From Paenibacillus camerounensis (GTDB taxonomy: Bacteria > Bacillota > Bacilli > Paenibacillales > Paenibacillaceae), in contig NZ_CCDG010000059.1 in NCBI RefSeq assembly GCF_000723885.1, positions 62,001 through 126,000 of the forward strand: a stretch of DNA of 64,000 bases, in the 5' to 3' direction. The notes beneath the pieces were generated by a model that was not told where the DNA came from, did not search any database, and worked only from the letters and a program-made list of their open reading frames with translations. Shown here piece after piece: positions 32,558 through 41,180 of this stretch. A program made the translations under genes and the position numbers. Numbering within the stretch: position 1 is the first letter of the stretch; every line of letters starts with the position of its first letter.

Positions 32558-33427
32558 ATGTTTACCGAAGCTTTTAAATTAGCAAATGGTATAGAAATTC
32601 CAAAGTTAGGCTTGGGCACCTGGCTGCTTAATGACGAGCAGGCTGCACAGGCAGTACGTGATGCGGTATCGCTCGGTTATCGCCATATTGATACTGCTCA
32701 GGCCTATATGAATGAAGCCGGCATTGGTGAAGGGGTCCGTTCCAGCGGGATCTACAGAGAAGAGCTTTTTATTACGACTAAGGTTGCGGCAGAAGCCAAA
32801 AGCTATGATGCTGTTATGCAATCCATTCATGAATCTTTAGCAAAAATGGGTCTGGACTACATCGATCTTCTGATTATTCACAGCCCGCAGCCCTGGAGTG
32901 AATTCCGCGGGGAGAAGCGTTATTTTACGGAAAACAAAGAAGCATGGAGAGCCATGGAGGATGCGTATAAGGCAGGCAAGGTGAAGGCCATCGGGCTTTC
33001 TAACTTCCTGCAGGATGATTTGGAGAATATTCTTGAGAGCTGTGAGATTAAGCCGATGGTCAATCAAATTCTGGCCCATGTGAGCAATACTCCATTCCAA
33101 TTGATTGAGTTCTGCCAGAACAATGATATCCTGGTCGAGGCCTATTCACCAATTGCGCACGGTGCTATTCTTGATCATCCGGAGGTTAAGGAAATTGCAG
33201 GAAAATATGGAGTATCTGTAGCCCAGCTCAGCCTTCGATACGATATTCAGCTTGGTCTTGTGGTCATTCCTAAGACGGCGAATCCCGAGCATATGCGAAT
33301 CAATGCCGAGCTTGATTTTGTGATCAGCGATACGGATATGGAAACTATGAAGAATGTTGAGACCATTCAGCATTATGGTGAGCACAACTTCTTCCCGGTG
33401 TTCGGCGATAAGAATAAAGTGAATTAA
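32558..33427 (+). CDS. aldo/keto reductase
   Basis: 289-residue AKR barrel. GLGTWLL at the start, catalytic DTAQAY with Asp and Tyr, Lys in TTKVAAEAK, and His in LIIHSPQPW make up the tetrad. The NADPH-binding end VVIPKTANPEHMRINAELDF is present. It reduces aldehydes or ketones in the cytoplasm. It is close to the YtbE/YvgN group of B. subtilis by pattern. AAAGGAGA precedes the ATG, 41 bases after the CMD gene. Confidence 0.9.
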   Translation: MFTEAFKLANGIEIPKLGLGTWLLNDEQAAQAVRDAVSLGYRHIDTAQAYMNEAGIGEGVRSSGIYREELFITTKVAAEAKSYDAVMQSIHESLAKMGLDYIDLLIIHSPQPWSEFRGEKRYFTENKEAWRAMEDAYKAGKVKAIGLSNFLQDDLENILESCEIKPMVNQILAHVSNTPFQLIEFCQNNDILVEAYSPIAHGAILDHPEVKEIAGKYGVSVAQLSLRYDIQLGLVVIPKTANPEHMRINAELDFVISDTDMETMKNVETIQHYGEHNFFPVFGDKNKVN

Positions 33428-33441
33428 TTGGAGGGTGCAAA

Positions 33442-33849
33442 ATGGCAAAACATGAAGAAGTCGCAAATGGCGTGATTTTCCCTGTCGGCGAGAAGAATGA
33501 AGCATTTGCAAACTATTTTATCGGACAAAGCTATCTCAAAATGCTGGTTGCCGATCCTGAAATCAATGTAGGGGTAGGAAACGTGACCTTTGAACCGGGT
33601 TGCCGGAATAACTGGCATATCCATAGAAACGGGTATCAGCTGCTGCTTGTCACTGGCGGCGAAGGCTGGTATCAGGAAGAAGGGCAAGCGGCCCGGCAGC
33701 TGAAAGCAGGCGATGTTATTGTTACCCGTGATGGTGTAAAACACTGGCACGGCGCAACAAAGGACAGCTGGTTTGAGCACATTGCCATCACTGCAGGCAC
33801 ACCGGAATGGCTGGAGCCAGTCTCTGATGGGCATTATAACGAACTTTAA
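33442..33849 (+). CDS. cupin-domain protein
   Basis: 135-residue single cupin. Motif 1 is GCRNNWHIHRNGYQLLLVTGGEGWYQEEG with the histidine pair WHIH; motif 2 is KAGDVIVTRDGVKHWHGA. It can bind one metal ion. It starts 14 bases after the aldo-keto reductase with GGAGGG upstream, so it is in the same operon. Similar cupins accompany CMD proteins in many genomes; the substrate is unknown. Confidence 0.87.
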   Translation: MAKHEEVANGVIFPVGEKNEAFANYFIGQSYLKMLVADPEINVGVGNVTFEPGCRNNWHIHRNGYQLLLVTGGEGWYQEEGQAARQLKAGDVIVTRDGVKHWHGATKDSWFEHIAITAGTPEWLEPVSDGHYNEL

Positions 33850-33975
33850 GCTATAACAATTTCAGAGTATTGCAAAGACAGCCGGTCTAGATGATCAGCT
33901 GTCTTTGCCTATGTATCTTGTGATATTCTAATAGATAGAATGAACCGGCAGATTCAGGAAAGGCAGGAATATGTT

Positions 33976-34155
33976 ATGAAACTCATGTTCACACGCGTGA
34001 ATACAGCGGAAGAAACCGCCGAGGTAGCCCGGTTGGCTACAGAAATATGGCACGAGTATTATGTTTCCATTATTACAGCTGTAGTCAAAAACAAGGCGGC
34101 TGATATAGGGGGCAAGTTATGCAGGAAAGAGAATTTTATGCGTATCACCTTGTAA
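33976..34155 (+). pseudogene. truncated GNAT acetyltransferase
   Basis: The first 35 codons (MKLMFTRVNTAEETAEVARLATEIWHEYYVSIIT) look like the N-terminus of a GNAT protein with the EIWHEYY pattern. Immediately after that the frame runs on through unrelated codons into the start region of the DUF2441 gene and stops. The acetyl-CoA-binding part is absent, so most of the gene has been deleted. A ribosome binding site (AGGAA) remains. Confidence 0.7.
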
Positions 34156-34715
34156 CTAGAAAGAAGATGAACTTAGGGCAAGTAATCAGCTTTAACAAGA
34201 ACCAAAAAAATACGCTTTATCATTTCTTTTTTGAGAAAGAGCAGCTTAATTCCAAGGGTGAAGATTTTTTTCAAATCTTGGAGGGAAATTATACTAATGA
34301 CGGATTAAAGCTGGATAAAGCGGATGCAGACGTAGCTATACAGTATGTTGGACAAACCATCAGAGCGATTAGGGAAGTAATCGTTGAAATGGTAAGACTG
34401 CAAGAGTATCCGGGATATCCTTCACGCTTGTCTTGCTTATATGCTGCGAAAGACTACCAGGATGCGCTAAAGTGGAAGGAATTATTTGATTCGTATCATC
34501 GAAGGGTTTTGCAGATCGTTAAGCTTAGGGTTACCGGGACTTCCTTTGAAGGTGACGGAGGTCTGTTACCAAAGGAAGACGGTGCTCCTTTTTTCCTGAA
34601 AATTGAACAAGCCAGAGAATATTGGCAAGGCAATAAAGCCAATGTACTTCCTGAGCTGCTGATTAATGGACGAATCGAAGTAACAGAAATTATTAATGAA
34701 TTCTACACGCAATAG
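34119..34715 (+). CDS. DUF2441-family protein
   Basis: 198 residues. The opening EREFYAYHLVTRKKMNLGQVISFNKNQKNTLYHFFFEKEQ and the later PSRLSCLYAAKDYQDALKWKELFDSYHRRVLQIVKLRV match DUF2441, a family of unknown function that looks like a Tyr/His/Arg-rich ligand-binding fold. GGGGGG lies before the ATG. It overlaps the end of the decayed GNAT frame. No operon partner. The low G+C of its codons compared with the surrounding genes hints at transfer. Confidence 0.78.
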   Translation: MQEREFYAYHLVTRKKMNLGQVISFNKNQKNTLYHFFFEKEQLNSKGEDFFQILEGNYTNDGLKLDKADADVAIQYVGQTIRAIREVIVEMVRLQEYPGYPSRLSCLYAAKDYQDALKWKELFDSYHRRVLQIVKLRVTGTSFEGDGGLLPKEDGAPFFLKIEQAREYWQGNKANVLPELLINGRIEVTEIINEFYTQ

Positions 34716-34977
34716 AAAAAAGATAAACCTGAATGTAAACCTAAGAGCACTTCCTGATACAGCCGATCGTTGCCGGACACGGTCCTTAAGTACTGGGAGG
34801 AATCCGTGACCGGTTTAAGCTGAAGCTGAGAGGGACACAAGCTTTCGGCTCCGGTGTTGTGGTGCTGCGTTATAGTTCTGACCGTTTACAAACGTGCTCT
34901 TCCTGCTGCGAGTAGGCGATTTATGGAAACATGACCAGACCACTCACGTACTATCGTAGAAAGGGGGTAACGGTAAA

Positions 34978-35562
34978 ATGAAGTCAAAAGTACAAACCTT
35001 AATTTTCATAATCATTATATTGTTATTCGTCGGTTATTTAAGTGGATACAGGTTAACAGGATTGAGCGCGGCCAGGGCAAACTCCTTTGTACCGAAAGAC
35101 TCAGTATTGTTAGATACGGTAGATTATAGCTGGGGGAGCATTTATATTTTTGATTCGCCTGAAAAACCGGTATCCGCAATCAGTACAAAGACACTCGGTC
35201 TTATGTGGTCTTCAAGGTTGTCTGCTTACCATTACCATTCAGATGATCCGGTTCAAACAATAGGCGGGGTTTCGTATGGGGATTCAGGAGAAGAGGCAAC
35301 AGTTTTAAGTGTTTTGATAAATGACCCGGAAGTTTCTTATATTGAAGCGGGGCCCGAAGGTAATAGAACAAAGAAAGAAGCTCGAATAGGAGAACCCCTG
35401 ACGTTTTCGTGGGATGAAGCTTTTCAACTCGATAGGCTATCTCCACAGGCATTTAATAATAATGGTGAACTGCTATACGAATACAAATATCCAGTTCAAA
35501 CTATTATAGATCCAAGTAAATTGAAGTGGTATCCGGTTGATACAGCTGCACAGCAATCCTAA
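34978..35562 (+). CDS. hypothetical membrane-anchored extracytoplasmic protein
   Basis: 194 residues. An uncleaved signal-anchor (about 7-24, IFIIIILLFVGYLSGY) is followed by a soluble region of about 165 residues with many beta-prone stretches (SWGSIYIFDSPEKPVSAISTKTLGLMWSS). A few motifs, such as VSYIEAGPEGNRTKKEARIGEPLTFSWDEA, recall small Bacillus envelope proteins, but no family is recognised. AAAGGGGGT precedes the ATG. A terminator follows. The 260 bases before it show no gene. Confidence 0.65.
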   Translation: MKSKVQTLIFIIIILLFVGYLSGYRLTGLSAARANSFVPKDSVLLDTVDYSWGSIYIFDSPEKPVSAISTKTLGLMWSSRLSAYHYHSDDPVQTIGGVSYGDSGEEATVLSVLINDPEVSYIEAGPEGNRTKKEARIGEPLTFSWDEAFQLDRLSPQAFNNNGELLYEYKYPVQTIIDPSKLKWYPVDTAAQQS

Positions 35563-35582
35563 CAACGAACCCTAGCTCATAA

Positions 35583-35640
35583 AAACAGCGGTAGTTAAGG
35601 AGAATAGATTCACTCTCTGGCTGCCGCTGTTTCTTTTTTT
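35583..35640 (+). terminator. intrinsic terminator after 34978 gene
   Basis: Arms AACAGCGGTAG and CTGCCGCTGTT around a 25-base loop, then TCTTTTTTT. Confidence 0.65.
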
Positions 35641-35794
35641 ATTCAAACGGTATATTGTCATCATCCGGAGTTTTGCTGGTCCAGTCATTCCCCTGAAAGA
35701 GCTGAACGCATTCAATGATGGCACCAAGCCCCGCATATTCCAGCACACATCTGTAAAAGTATACCTGATTATAACGCGGAGAGCTTATCCCGGA
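35639..35794 (-). pseudogene. C-terminal fragment of unknown gene
   Basis: A 51-codon minus-strand frame preceded in frame by a TAG and with no start codon. It reads like genuine protein (RYNQVYFYRCVLEYAGLGAI, then IECVQLFQGNDWTSKTPDDD) and ends NIPFE. It looks like the tail of a cytoplasmic protein whose 5' part is lost. The acidic end resembles an SSB tail, but the body is not an OB fold. Confidence 0.45.
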
Positions 35795-35889
35795 CTATGC
35801 AAAAAGCCCTTGAAATTGCTTATGCTGCCCGCAGAAGGCTATAATAGCTACTATATCTGTTCTAACCTGCATCAGAAAGTAGGATTACT

Positions 35890-36315
35890 ATGAAAGTCTT
35901 AATGCTGTTTCTTTGGGGAATTGTCCTGTTTATTTTCACCTGTGCTGCTGATTCCAGCTTCTGGAGCAAAGGGGCAATGCCGTATTTTCACCTGACGCCG
36001 TCCCCGGATTTCCGCAACCTGCTCCAGATGGACATAAGGTATACCGAAATCTTCATCACCCGCAAAATCGGCCATTTTGTAGGGTTTGCAATCTTCGGAA
36101 TGCTGCTCTACCGGATTAATAAAAGCTACATACAAAGTATTATCTGGTCTATTCTGTTTGCTGTCTCCACAGAGATCTTCCAGCTTTACTTCGGGCGGGA
36201 CGGAAGAATATACGACATGGTCAATGACTCCGCAGGTATTGTTACCAGAATAATCCTTATTGCCGTGGTGAAAAGATGGAATAGAGCTGCCGGATTGCAA
36301 AGCAGACGCAGGTGA
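35890..36315 (+). CDS. VanZ-family membrane protein
   Basis: 141 residues, four membrane segments. The family pattern is clear: TRKIGHFVGFAIFGMLLYR, then SILFAVSTEIFQLYFGRDGRIYDMVNDSAGIV, with the conserved Lys-x-x-His-Phe, Glu-x-x-Gln and Asp-x-x-x-Asp/Asn residues. VanZ proteins give low-level teicoplanin resistance in some contexts, but chromosomal members mostly have no known role. AGTAGGA precedes the ATG. It has its own terminator. Confidence 0.85.
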   Translation: MKVLMLFLWGIVLFIFTCAADSSFWSKGAMPYFHLTPSPDFRNLLQMDIRYTEIFITRKIGHFVGFAIFGMLLYRINKSYIQSIIWSILFAVSTEIFQLYFGRDGRIYDMVNDSAGIVTRIILIAVVKRWNRAAGLQSRRR

Positions 36316-36357
36316 ATTTGAAGCTGTCACTGAACCACAGCCGAATAATTAACAGGT

Positions 36358-36402
36358 ACAAAACGACGTCCATTCAAAGAAACAGAATGGACGTCGTTTT
36401 TT
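36358..36402 (+). terminator. intrinsic terminator after vanZ-like gene
   Basis: Stem AAAACGACGTCCATTC / GAATGGACGTCGTTTT with a nine-base loop and six T residues. Symmetrical enough to work in both directions. Confidence 0.88.
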
Positions 36403-36412
36403 CGTATTCATT

Positions 36413-36586
36413 TTAACTGGATTCGCGCTGTCTCCACAGCGGACGTAACAGGCAACCGCTGAAAATCAGCAGATTAGCCGTAATGGTGATCAGGAACACG
36501 GTACGGGGATCTGACAGCTCAGAGATCCAGCCGCAGCTCCTTCCAGAAGCCTTCTCTGCTGCCAGGCGCAGATTGTACAGGCTCAT
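36413..36586 (-). pseudogene. MFS transporter C-terminal remnant
   Basis: A 57-residue minus-strand frame. Its last 45 residues (GWISELSDPRTVFLITITA plus NLLIFSGCLLRPLWRQRES) look like the last membrane segment and tail of a major-facilitator transporter. The first dozen residues (MSLYNLRLAAEK) do not belong to it. Almost the entire gene is missing. Confidence 0.55.
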
Positions 36587-36624
36587 TGGTTCGGATAAAG
36601 CGCGTCTGCGGTGCGGACAGCAAA

Positions 36625-36655
36625 CAGGAGAGCCTGCGTAATGCAGGCTCTCCTG
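36625..36655 (-). terminator. hairpin downstream of lacZ
   Basis: Perfect 13-base-pair stem CAGGAGAGCCTGC / GCAGGCTCTCCTG with a five-base loop, 17 bases after the lacZ stop. The U tract on the lacZ strand is weak (TTTGCTG). Confidence 0.65.
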
Positions 36656-36671
36656 TAACTAACGATACAGC

Positions 36672-39600
36672 TTATTTAGGTGCAATCGTAAAGCGGAAGA
36701 AGTACGGGCGGTTCGCCGGCAGCATAAATTCTTTGTGAATCGGTGCTCCCCAGCTGTCATCCCCGCCGATACCCATCTGCTTGTAATTCACTCGCAGTAC
36801 GGTTTTGTCTGAGGCAGGCAGCTTATAAACATGGTCGCTGGCTTCAAGCTCATCCGGTGTCCAAGGCATTGCATTAAGCTCGAACAGGGAAGGAGCATCG
36901 ATATTGAAGCCCTTGCCGTCTGCACCACTGGTTAGCGAAGCGAATCTGACATCGGTTTTGTTGCCAGATTCCTGCGGACGCAGGTAAGGGGTGAACTGGT
37001 CACTCACCTTGCCGCTATAGCTGCCGACAGCTGCACTGGTGTTACGGTCCCAATGGTTCTCATGCGGGCCGCGGCCGTACCAGGAGATCGTATCAAGTCC
37101 GCTGTCCAGCACAAACATCATACCGAATTCCGGAAGCTCAGGCAGGCTGCTGCTGCCCGGGTTCAGCTCCTGGCTGATTTCTACAGAGCCGTCACTGCGG
37201 ACATCGTATTTCACGCGCAGAATGGAATCCGGACCAGTGAACAGCACGTAGTCTGCAGAGATGGTGCAGCGGTTGTCCTGAGCCTCAAAGCTGAAGCTGA
37301 TCAGGCTTTGGCTGCTTGAAGCCTCTTTCCATACAGCACTGCGCTTGTCGAGACCGTTACCCAGGTCGTTGTCGGTTACCGCTCTCCAGAAGTTGGTTCT
37401 GGCCGGCTGCAGAAGCTGCTCCTTACCGTTTGCCACATAGGAGTATAGCTCTCCGCTTGTTGTATTAAAGGAAACAGAGAAGGCTTCCCCGGATACCGTA
37501 ACGTTATCATCCTGCTCAGTCACCTGCAGGGACCCGCCGGCATTAGTCCGGCTTGCGGCAATCCATGGCACCAGGACGAACTGCTCCCAGGCTATTTCAT
37601 GACCTGCTTCCGACCAGGCGGTTGCTTCAGCCTGTTTGAAAGAGAGCGTTAGTACAGCTTCCTTATCGTTCAGCAGATCGCTGGCTTCATAAGGAACCGT
37701 TACTTCGATCGTTTCACCTGGAGCAGCAGATACCTGCAGAGTGCCTTGCTGAGCCGTTTCACCGTTCAGGGATACATTCCACTGCAGCTGATATTCACTC
37801 AGATCGCTGAACAGGTAGTTGTTCTTGATCTGGAAGTTGCCTTTTTGCAGGTCAAGGGCAGTGAGCTTGATGTACTGATAGCATTTTTTGACCTCAAGCA
37901 ATTTCGGGGTTACCGCACGGTCAGCGAACAGCAGTCCGTTACCGCTAAAGTTGCCGTCATGCGGGCTTTCGCCGAAATCACCGCCGTAGGCCAGATACTC
38001 GACTCCATCTGCCGTTTTGGTCCGAATCGCCTGATCCACCCAGTCCCAGATGAATCCGCCCTGGATGATGTCGAATTGATCGAACAGCTCGGTGTAGAGG
38101 TGCAGCCCGCCGCAGGAGTTACCCATTGCATGGCTGTACTCGCAGAGAATGTACGGTTTTTTCGGATTGTTTTTGGCATAGTGCTCAACTTCATTGGGTC
38201 TGATATACATAGTGGATTCGATGTCGCTGGCCGCTTCGGAAGGTCTGTAGTGGAAAATCCCTTCATAATGCACCGGACGGGTCGGATCTGCTTCTCTCAG
38301 GTAATCGTGCATGGCAATGAAATTGTCTCCGCCGAAGGACTCGTTGCCGAGTGACCAGATGATGACCGACGGATGGTTCTTGTCGCGCTGCATCATGGCA
38401 TTACAACGGTCGATAACATTTGCCCGCCATTCCGGTCTGCTTGCCGGTACGTTGGTTTCTACCAGCTCTTCCTGGCCGTATTTCCAGGAGCCGTGAGTCT
38501 CCAGATTGGTCTCATCGATGACATATAAGCCGTATTCATCGCACAGTTCATACCAGATGGACTGGTTCGGATAGTGGGAGGTACGCACAGAGTTGATATT
38601 ATGGGATTTCAACAGCTGGACATCGCGGATCATATCCTCTTTGGAGAGGGCGCGTCCGGTGTCACAGGAGAATTCATGGCGGTTGGTACCCTTCATAACA
38701 ATGCGCTTGCCGTTGATCTTCATCAGGCCGTCTGTAATTTCAAAGGTACGGAAGCCGACTCTGCTGCTGACCAGTTCCTGCACCTGCTGCTGATCGTCAA
38801 TAACGCTGATGACTGCCGTGTACAGGTTAGGCTTCTCGGCGCTCCATTTCTCAGGACTTACGATATGCCGGCTTAGCTGAATCTCCTGAACATCCGTTCC
38901 GTTAAAAGTAACAGCGGCAGACAGCGGCTGCTCCCAAAGCGGCTGCTTTTGGGCGTCATAGAGCTGTACTTCAACCGAATAAGGACTAACTTCACTGTTA
39001 AAATAATTCTCCACATGCAGCTTCACTTTCAGTTCAGCATCTGTAAATGCTGCATCAAGCTCTGTTACTACAGCGAAGTCAGTAAGATGAACCTGCGGAG
39101 TAGTATACAGGTAGACATCGCGGAAAATCCCGCTCAGCCGCCAGAAATCCTGATCCTCCAGCCAGCTTGCATCACACCAGCGGTAGACCTCTACAGCCAG
39201 CTTGTTTTCGCCTTCGCGCAGGTAAGGGGTAAGATCATATTCCGATGGAGTAAAGGTATCCTCGCCGTAACCGACCAGTTCACCGTTCACCCATACATAA
39301 AAGGCTGCTTCAACTCCCTGAAAGCTGATGAATACAGGCTGTCCAGCCCAGCCTTCAGGTACTGTAAACGTACGTGTGTACGAGCCGACCGGATTGTACT
39401 TAGTGGGTGCAAACGGCGGCTTCAAGTCGGGCTCTGATTCAGCCCACGGATAACGGACATTGGTATATTGCGGGTAGTCATAGCCCTGCAGCTGCCAATG
39501 TGAAGGCACAGGAATCTCTGCCCAGCTGCTGTTATCATAATCCAGGGTATAGAAATCCTTAATGCGCTGCTCCGGAGTCTCTGCAAATGCAAACTTCCAG

Positions 39601-39782
39601 CTGCCGTTAAGGGAATGATAGTTAGGTGAAGCTGCAAACTCGCCCTGAAGTGCCTGCTCTACAGTCGTATAGGAGATCATAGAGGCATGAGCCGGCAGGC
39701 GGTTCAGCTGAAAAATTTCGGGATTGTTATTCCATTCGGGATAACCGTTGGCTGGTGGTTGGTAGTCTAGCTTCTTGCGCAC
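36672..39782 (-). CDS. lacZ: beta-galactosidase, GH2
   Basis: 1036 residues, full LacZ length (E. coli 1023-1024). Domains: sugar-binding jelly roll (GSWKFAFAETPEQR...VPSHWQLQGYDYPQYTNVRYPW), two immunoglobulin-like domains, TIM barrel and the beta-sandwich small chain. The acid/base is Glu 481 in SLGNES and the nucleophile Glu 548 in ILCEYSHAMGN. GTG 39782 has AAGGAGAT six bases upstream; in-frame codons further up have no site. No signal peptide, so it is cytoplasmic and needs a transporter not seen here. It diverges from the AraC regulator. Confidence 0.93.
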   Translation of the reverse strand: MRKKLDYQPPANGYPEWNNNPEIFQLNRLPAHASMISYTTVEQALQGEFAASPNYHSLNGSWKFAFAETPEQRIKDFYTLDYDNSSWAEIPVPSHWQLQGYDYPQYTNVRYPWAESEPDLKPPFAPTKYNPVGSYTRTFTVPEGWAGQPVFISFQGVEAAFYVWVNGELVGYGEDTFTPSEYDLTPYLREGENKLAVEVYRWCDASWLEDQDFWRLSGIFRDVYLYTTPQVHLTDFAVVTELDAAFTDAELKVKLHVENYFNSEVSPYSVEVQLYDAQKQPLWEQPLSAAVTFNGTDVQEIQLSRHIVSPEKWSAEKPNLYTAVISVIDDQQQVQELVSSRVGFRTFEITDGLMKINGKRIVMKGTNRHEFSCDTGRALSKEDMIRDVQLLKSHNINSVRTSHYPNQSIWYELCDEYGLYVIDETNLETHGSWKYGQEELVETNVPASRPEWRANVIDRCNAMMQRDKNHPSVIIWSLGNESFGGDNFIAMHDYLREADPTRPVHYEGIFHYRPSEAASDIESTMYIRPNEVEHYAKNNPKKPYILCEYSHAMGNSCGGLHLYTELFDQFDIIQGGFIWDWVDQAIRTKTADGVEYLAYGGDFGESPHDGNFSGNGLLFADRAVTPKLLEVKKCYQYIKLTALDLQKGNFQIKNNYLFSDLSEYQLQWNVSLNGETAQQGTLQVSAAPGETIEVTVPYEASDLLNDKEAVLTLSFKQAEATAWSEAGHEIAWEQFVLVPWIAASRTNAGGSLQVTEQDDNVTVSGEAFSVSFNTTSGELYSYVANGKEQLLQPARTNFWRAVTDNDLGNGLDKRSAVWKEASSSQSLISFSFEAQDNRCTISADYVLFTGPDSILRVKYDVRSDGSVEISQELNPGSSSLPELPEFGMMFVLDSGLDTISWYGRGPHENHWDRNTSAAVGSYSGKVSDQFTPYLRPQESGNKTDVRFASLTSGADGKGFNIDAPSLFELNAMPWTPDELEASDHVYKLPASDKTVLRVNYKQMGIGGDDSWGAPIHKEFMLPANRPYFFRFTIAPK

Positions 39783-39836
39783 ATTAACATCTCCTTGTAT
39801 TGTTATATTCATATTATAGAACGCCAAAAGGCTATA

Positions 39837-39852
39837 GGATATAAAAGGATAT
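39837..39852 (+). promoter_or_regulatory. GGATAT direct repeats between lacZ and araC-type gene
   Basis: Two GGATAT half-sites exactly 10 bases apart (39837 and 39847) in the 108-base divergent region, next to a TATAAT at about 39861. Direct half-sites in helical phase fit binding by the AraC-type protein encoded beside them. Confidence 0.4.
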
Positions 39853-39890
39853 TAGTGTCTTATAATAAAATATGAAACAGGTGGATAACG

Positions 39891-40712
39891 ATGGAGAGCA
39901 TGATGGTATTCTGTGCGGCGGATGATACGATTCAGCTGCCGCTGTACGCTACAACGATTGGATACTGGGAGCATCAGGAAGAAACGGCCCGTCCTGCCGG
40001 ATTTCCCGATTACCAGCTGCATCAGGTGCTGAGTGGCAAAGGGGAGCTAATAGTCGGGGAGAAGCGGTATGTGGTCGGACCCGGTGAGGTATTTTTCACT
40101 TTCCCGGATATTCCCCATTCTTATACACCCATTAGCCGGGAATGGGAGCTGGCGTGGATATCCTTTAACGGAAGAGAGGCGGGAGGTATGCTTTCTTATG
40201 CAGGTATCCGGGAGACGGGAATCCGCAGATTGCGGGATATTGAGCTGCTGGTACCGTTTCGAGAACTGCTTCAGCTGCCGGATGCCAATGATCTGGACAA
40301 TAATCTGGAGCGCTCCAAGCTGCTGTATGCGATGCTGCTCGACCTGAAGCGGAATTTGCCGCAAGCGAGCGAGGAGGATGAGCTGGTGCGGATCAAGCCG
40401 GTGCTGGAGTATATTGAGCTGCATCTGCACCGGACACTGCCCCTCAAGGAGCTCGCCGAGGTCATTTCGGTTTCTCCGCAATACCTCTGCCGGCTGTTTC
40501 AGCGGACGGTCCATGAACGGCCGGTGACCTATATCAACAAGCAGCGCATTAACCGCAGCAAGCAGCTGATGTTTCAGCAGCGGGAGAAGAAGTTGTATGA
40601 GATTGCCCAGCTGACCGGCTTCGAGAATGCAAGCTATTTCTGTGCTGTATTCAAACGGTTAACGGGGATGCAGCCGGAGCAGTTCAAACAGCTGCACGGG
40701 CTTGATAAATGA
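39891..40712 (+). CDS. AraC-family transcriptional regulator
   Basis: 273 residues. The N-terminal cupin-like sensor (LHQVLSGKGELIVGEKRYVVGPGEVFFTFPDIPHSYTP) is followed by a double helix-turn-helix (LKELAEVISVSPQYLCRLFQRTVHERPVTYINKQRINRSKQLM and LYEIAQLTGFENASYFCAVFKRLTGMQPEQFK). The divergent lacZ makes a galactoside-responsive activator likely; this is inferred from place. A GGTGG site precedes the ATG. A hairpin follows. Confidence 0.9.
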   Translation: MESMMVFCAADDTIQLPLYATTIGYWEHQEETARPAGFPDYQLHQVLSGKGELIVGEKRYVVGPGEVFFTFPDIPHSYTPISREWELAWISFNGREAGGMLSYAGIRETGIRRLRDIELLVPFRELLQLPDANDLDNNLERSKLLYAMLLDLKRNLPQASEEDELVRIKPVLEYIELHLHRTLPLKELAEVISVSPQYLCRLFQRTVHERPVTYINKQRINRSKQLMFQQREKKLYEIAQLTGFENASYFCAVFKRLTGMQPEQFKQLHGLDK

Positions 40713-40726
40713 TAACAGGAGGAAAA

Positions 40727-40769
40727 GGCACGTTCCGCATCGTCCGGGGGACAGCAGAGCGTGCCTTAG
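40727..40769. terminator. shared hairpin between convergent genes
   Basis: Stem AAGGCACG / CGTGCCTT with a long loop between the AraC gene (plus) and the small membrane gene (minus). No long T run on the plus strand. Confidence 0.45.
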
Positions 40770-40773
40770 CAGG

Positions 40774-40998
40774 TTACATAAACTGAAGCAGGCCGAATAT
40801 TATGAATAACGCACCGATCGAGATACTTACAGTGCCCCGAAAGGTCATGAGACTGAGATAAGTGCGGCTAGGCTCAGAATCCCCTTGAACCTTCCAGCCC
40901 TCACTCATTTTCCAGGCAAAGTCAGGGTGCTTACGGATATATAAGCCAAATGCGATCATTCCGATACCCAATAAAAGCAAATAAATACCAAGTATCAT
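40774..40998 (-). CDS. small membrane protein, DUF6199-like
   Basis: 74 residues with two hydrophobic segments (about 2-20 and 52-72) around a polar stretch PDFAWKMSEGWKVQGDSEPS, which recalls the DUF6199 family of Bacillales small membrane proteins. That assignment is by pattern memory. AAAGGAGC precedes the ATG. Convergent with the AraC gene; no operon partner. Confidence 0.65.
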   Translation of the reverse strand: MILGIYLLLLGIGMIAFGLYIRKHPDFAWKMSEGWKVQGDSEPSRTYLSLMTFRGTVSISIGALFIIFGLLQFM

Positions 40999-41180
40999 AC
41001 CATCAGCTCCTTTAAACGTTTATACGGCAGGTAGCGGTTATTGTTGCTGTTACTTTTTGAAAAATACCGGATAAGCGCGGAAAGAGACTTGTGTAAAGCT
41101 GCTGCTTGAGGTATCGTAGATATAAGGAGTCCGGGATAGCTTTTTATTATCGCGGATATTATAACTCTGGAAAGGGTGGC

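Noticed and set aside
35639..35794. Single-stranded DNA-binding protein gene fragment
   Set aside because: Only the acidic DDDNIPF end is similar; the remaining sequence does not look like an OB fold.
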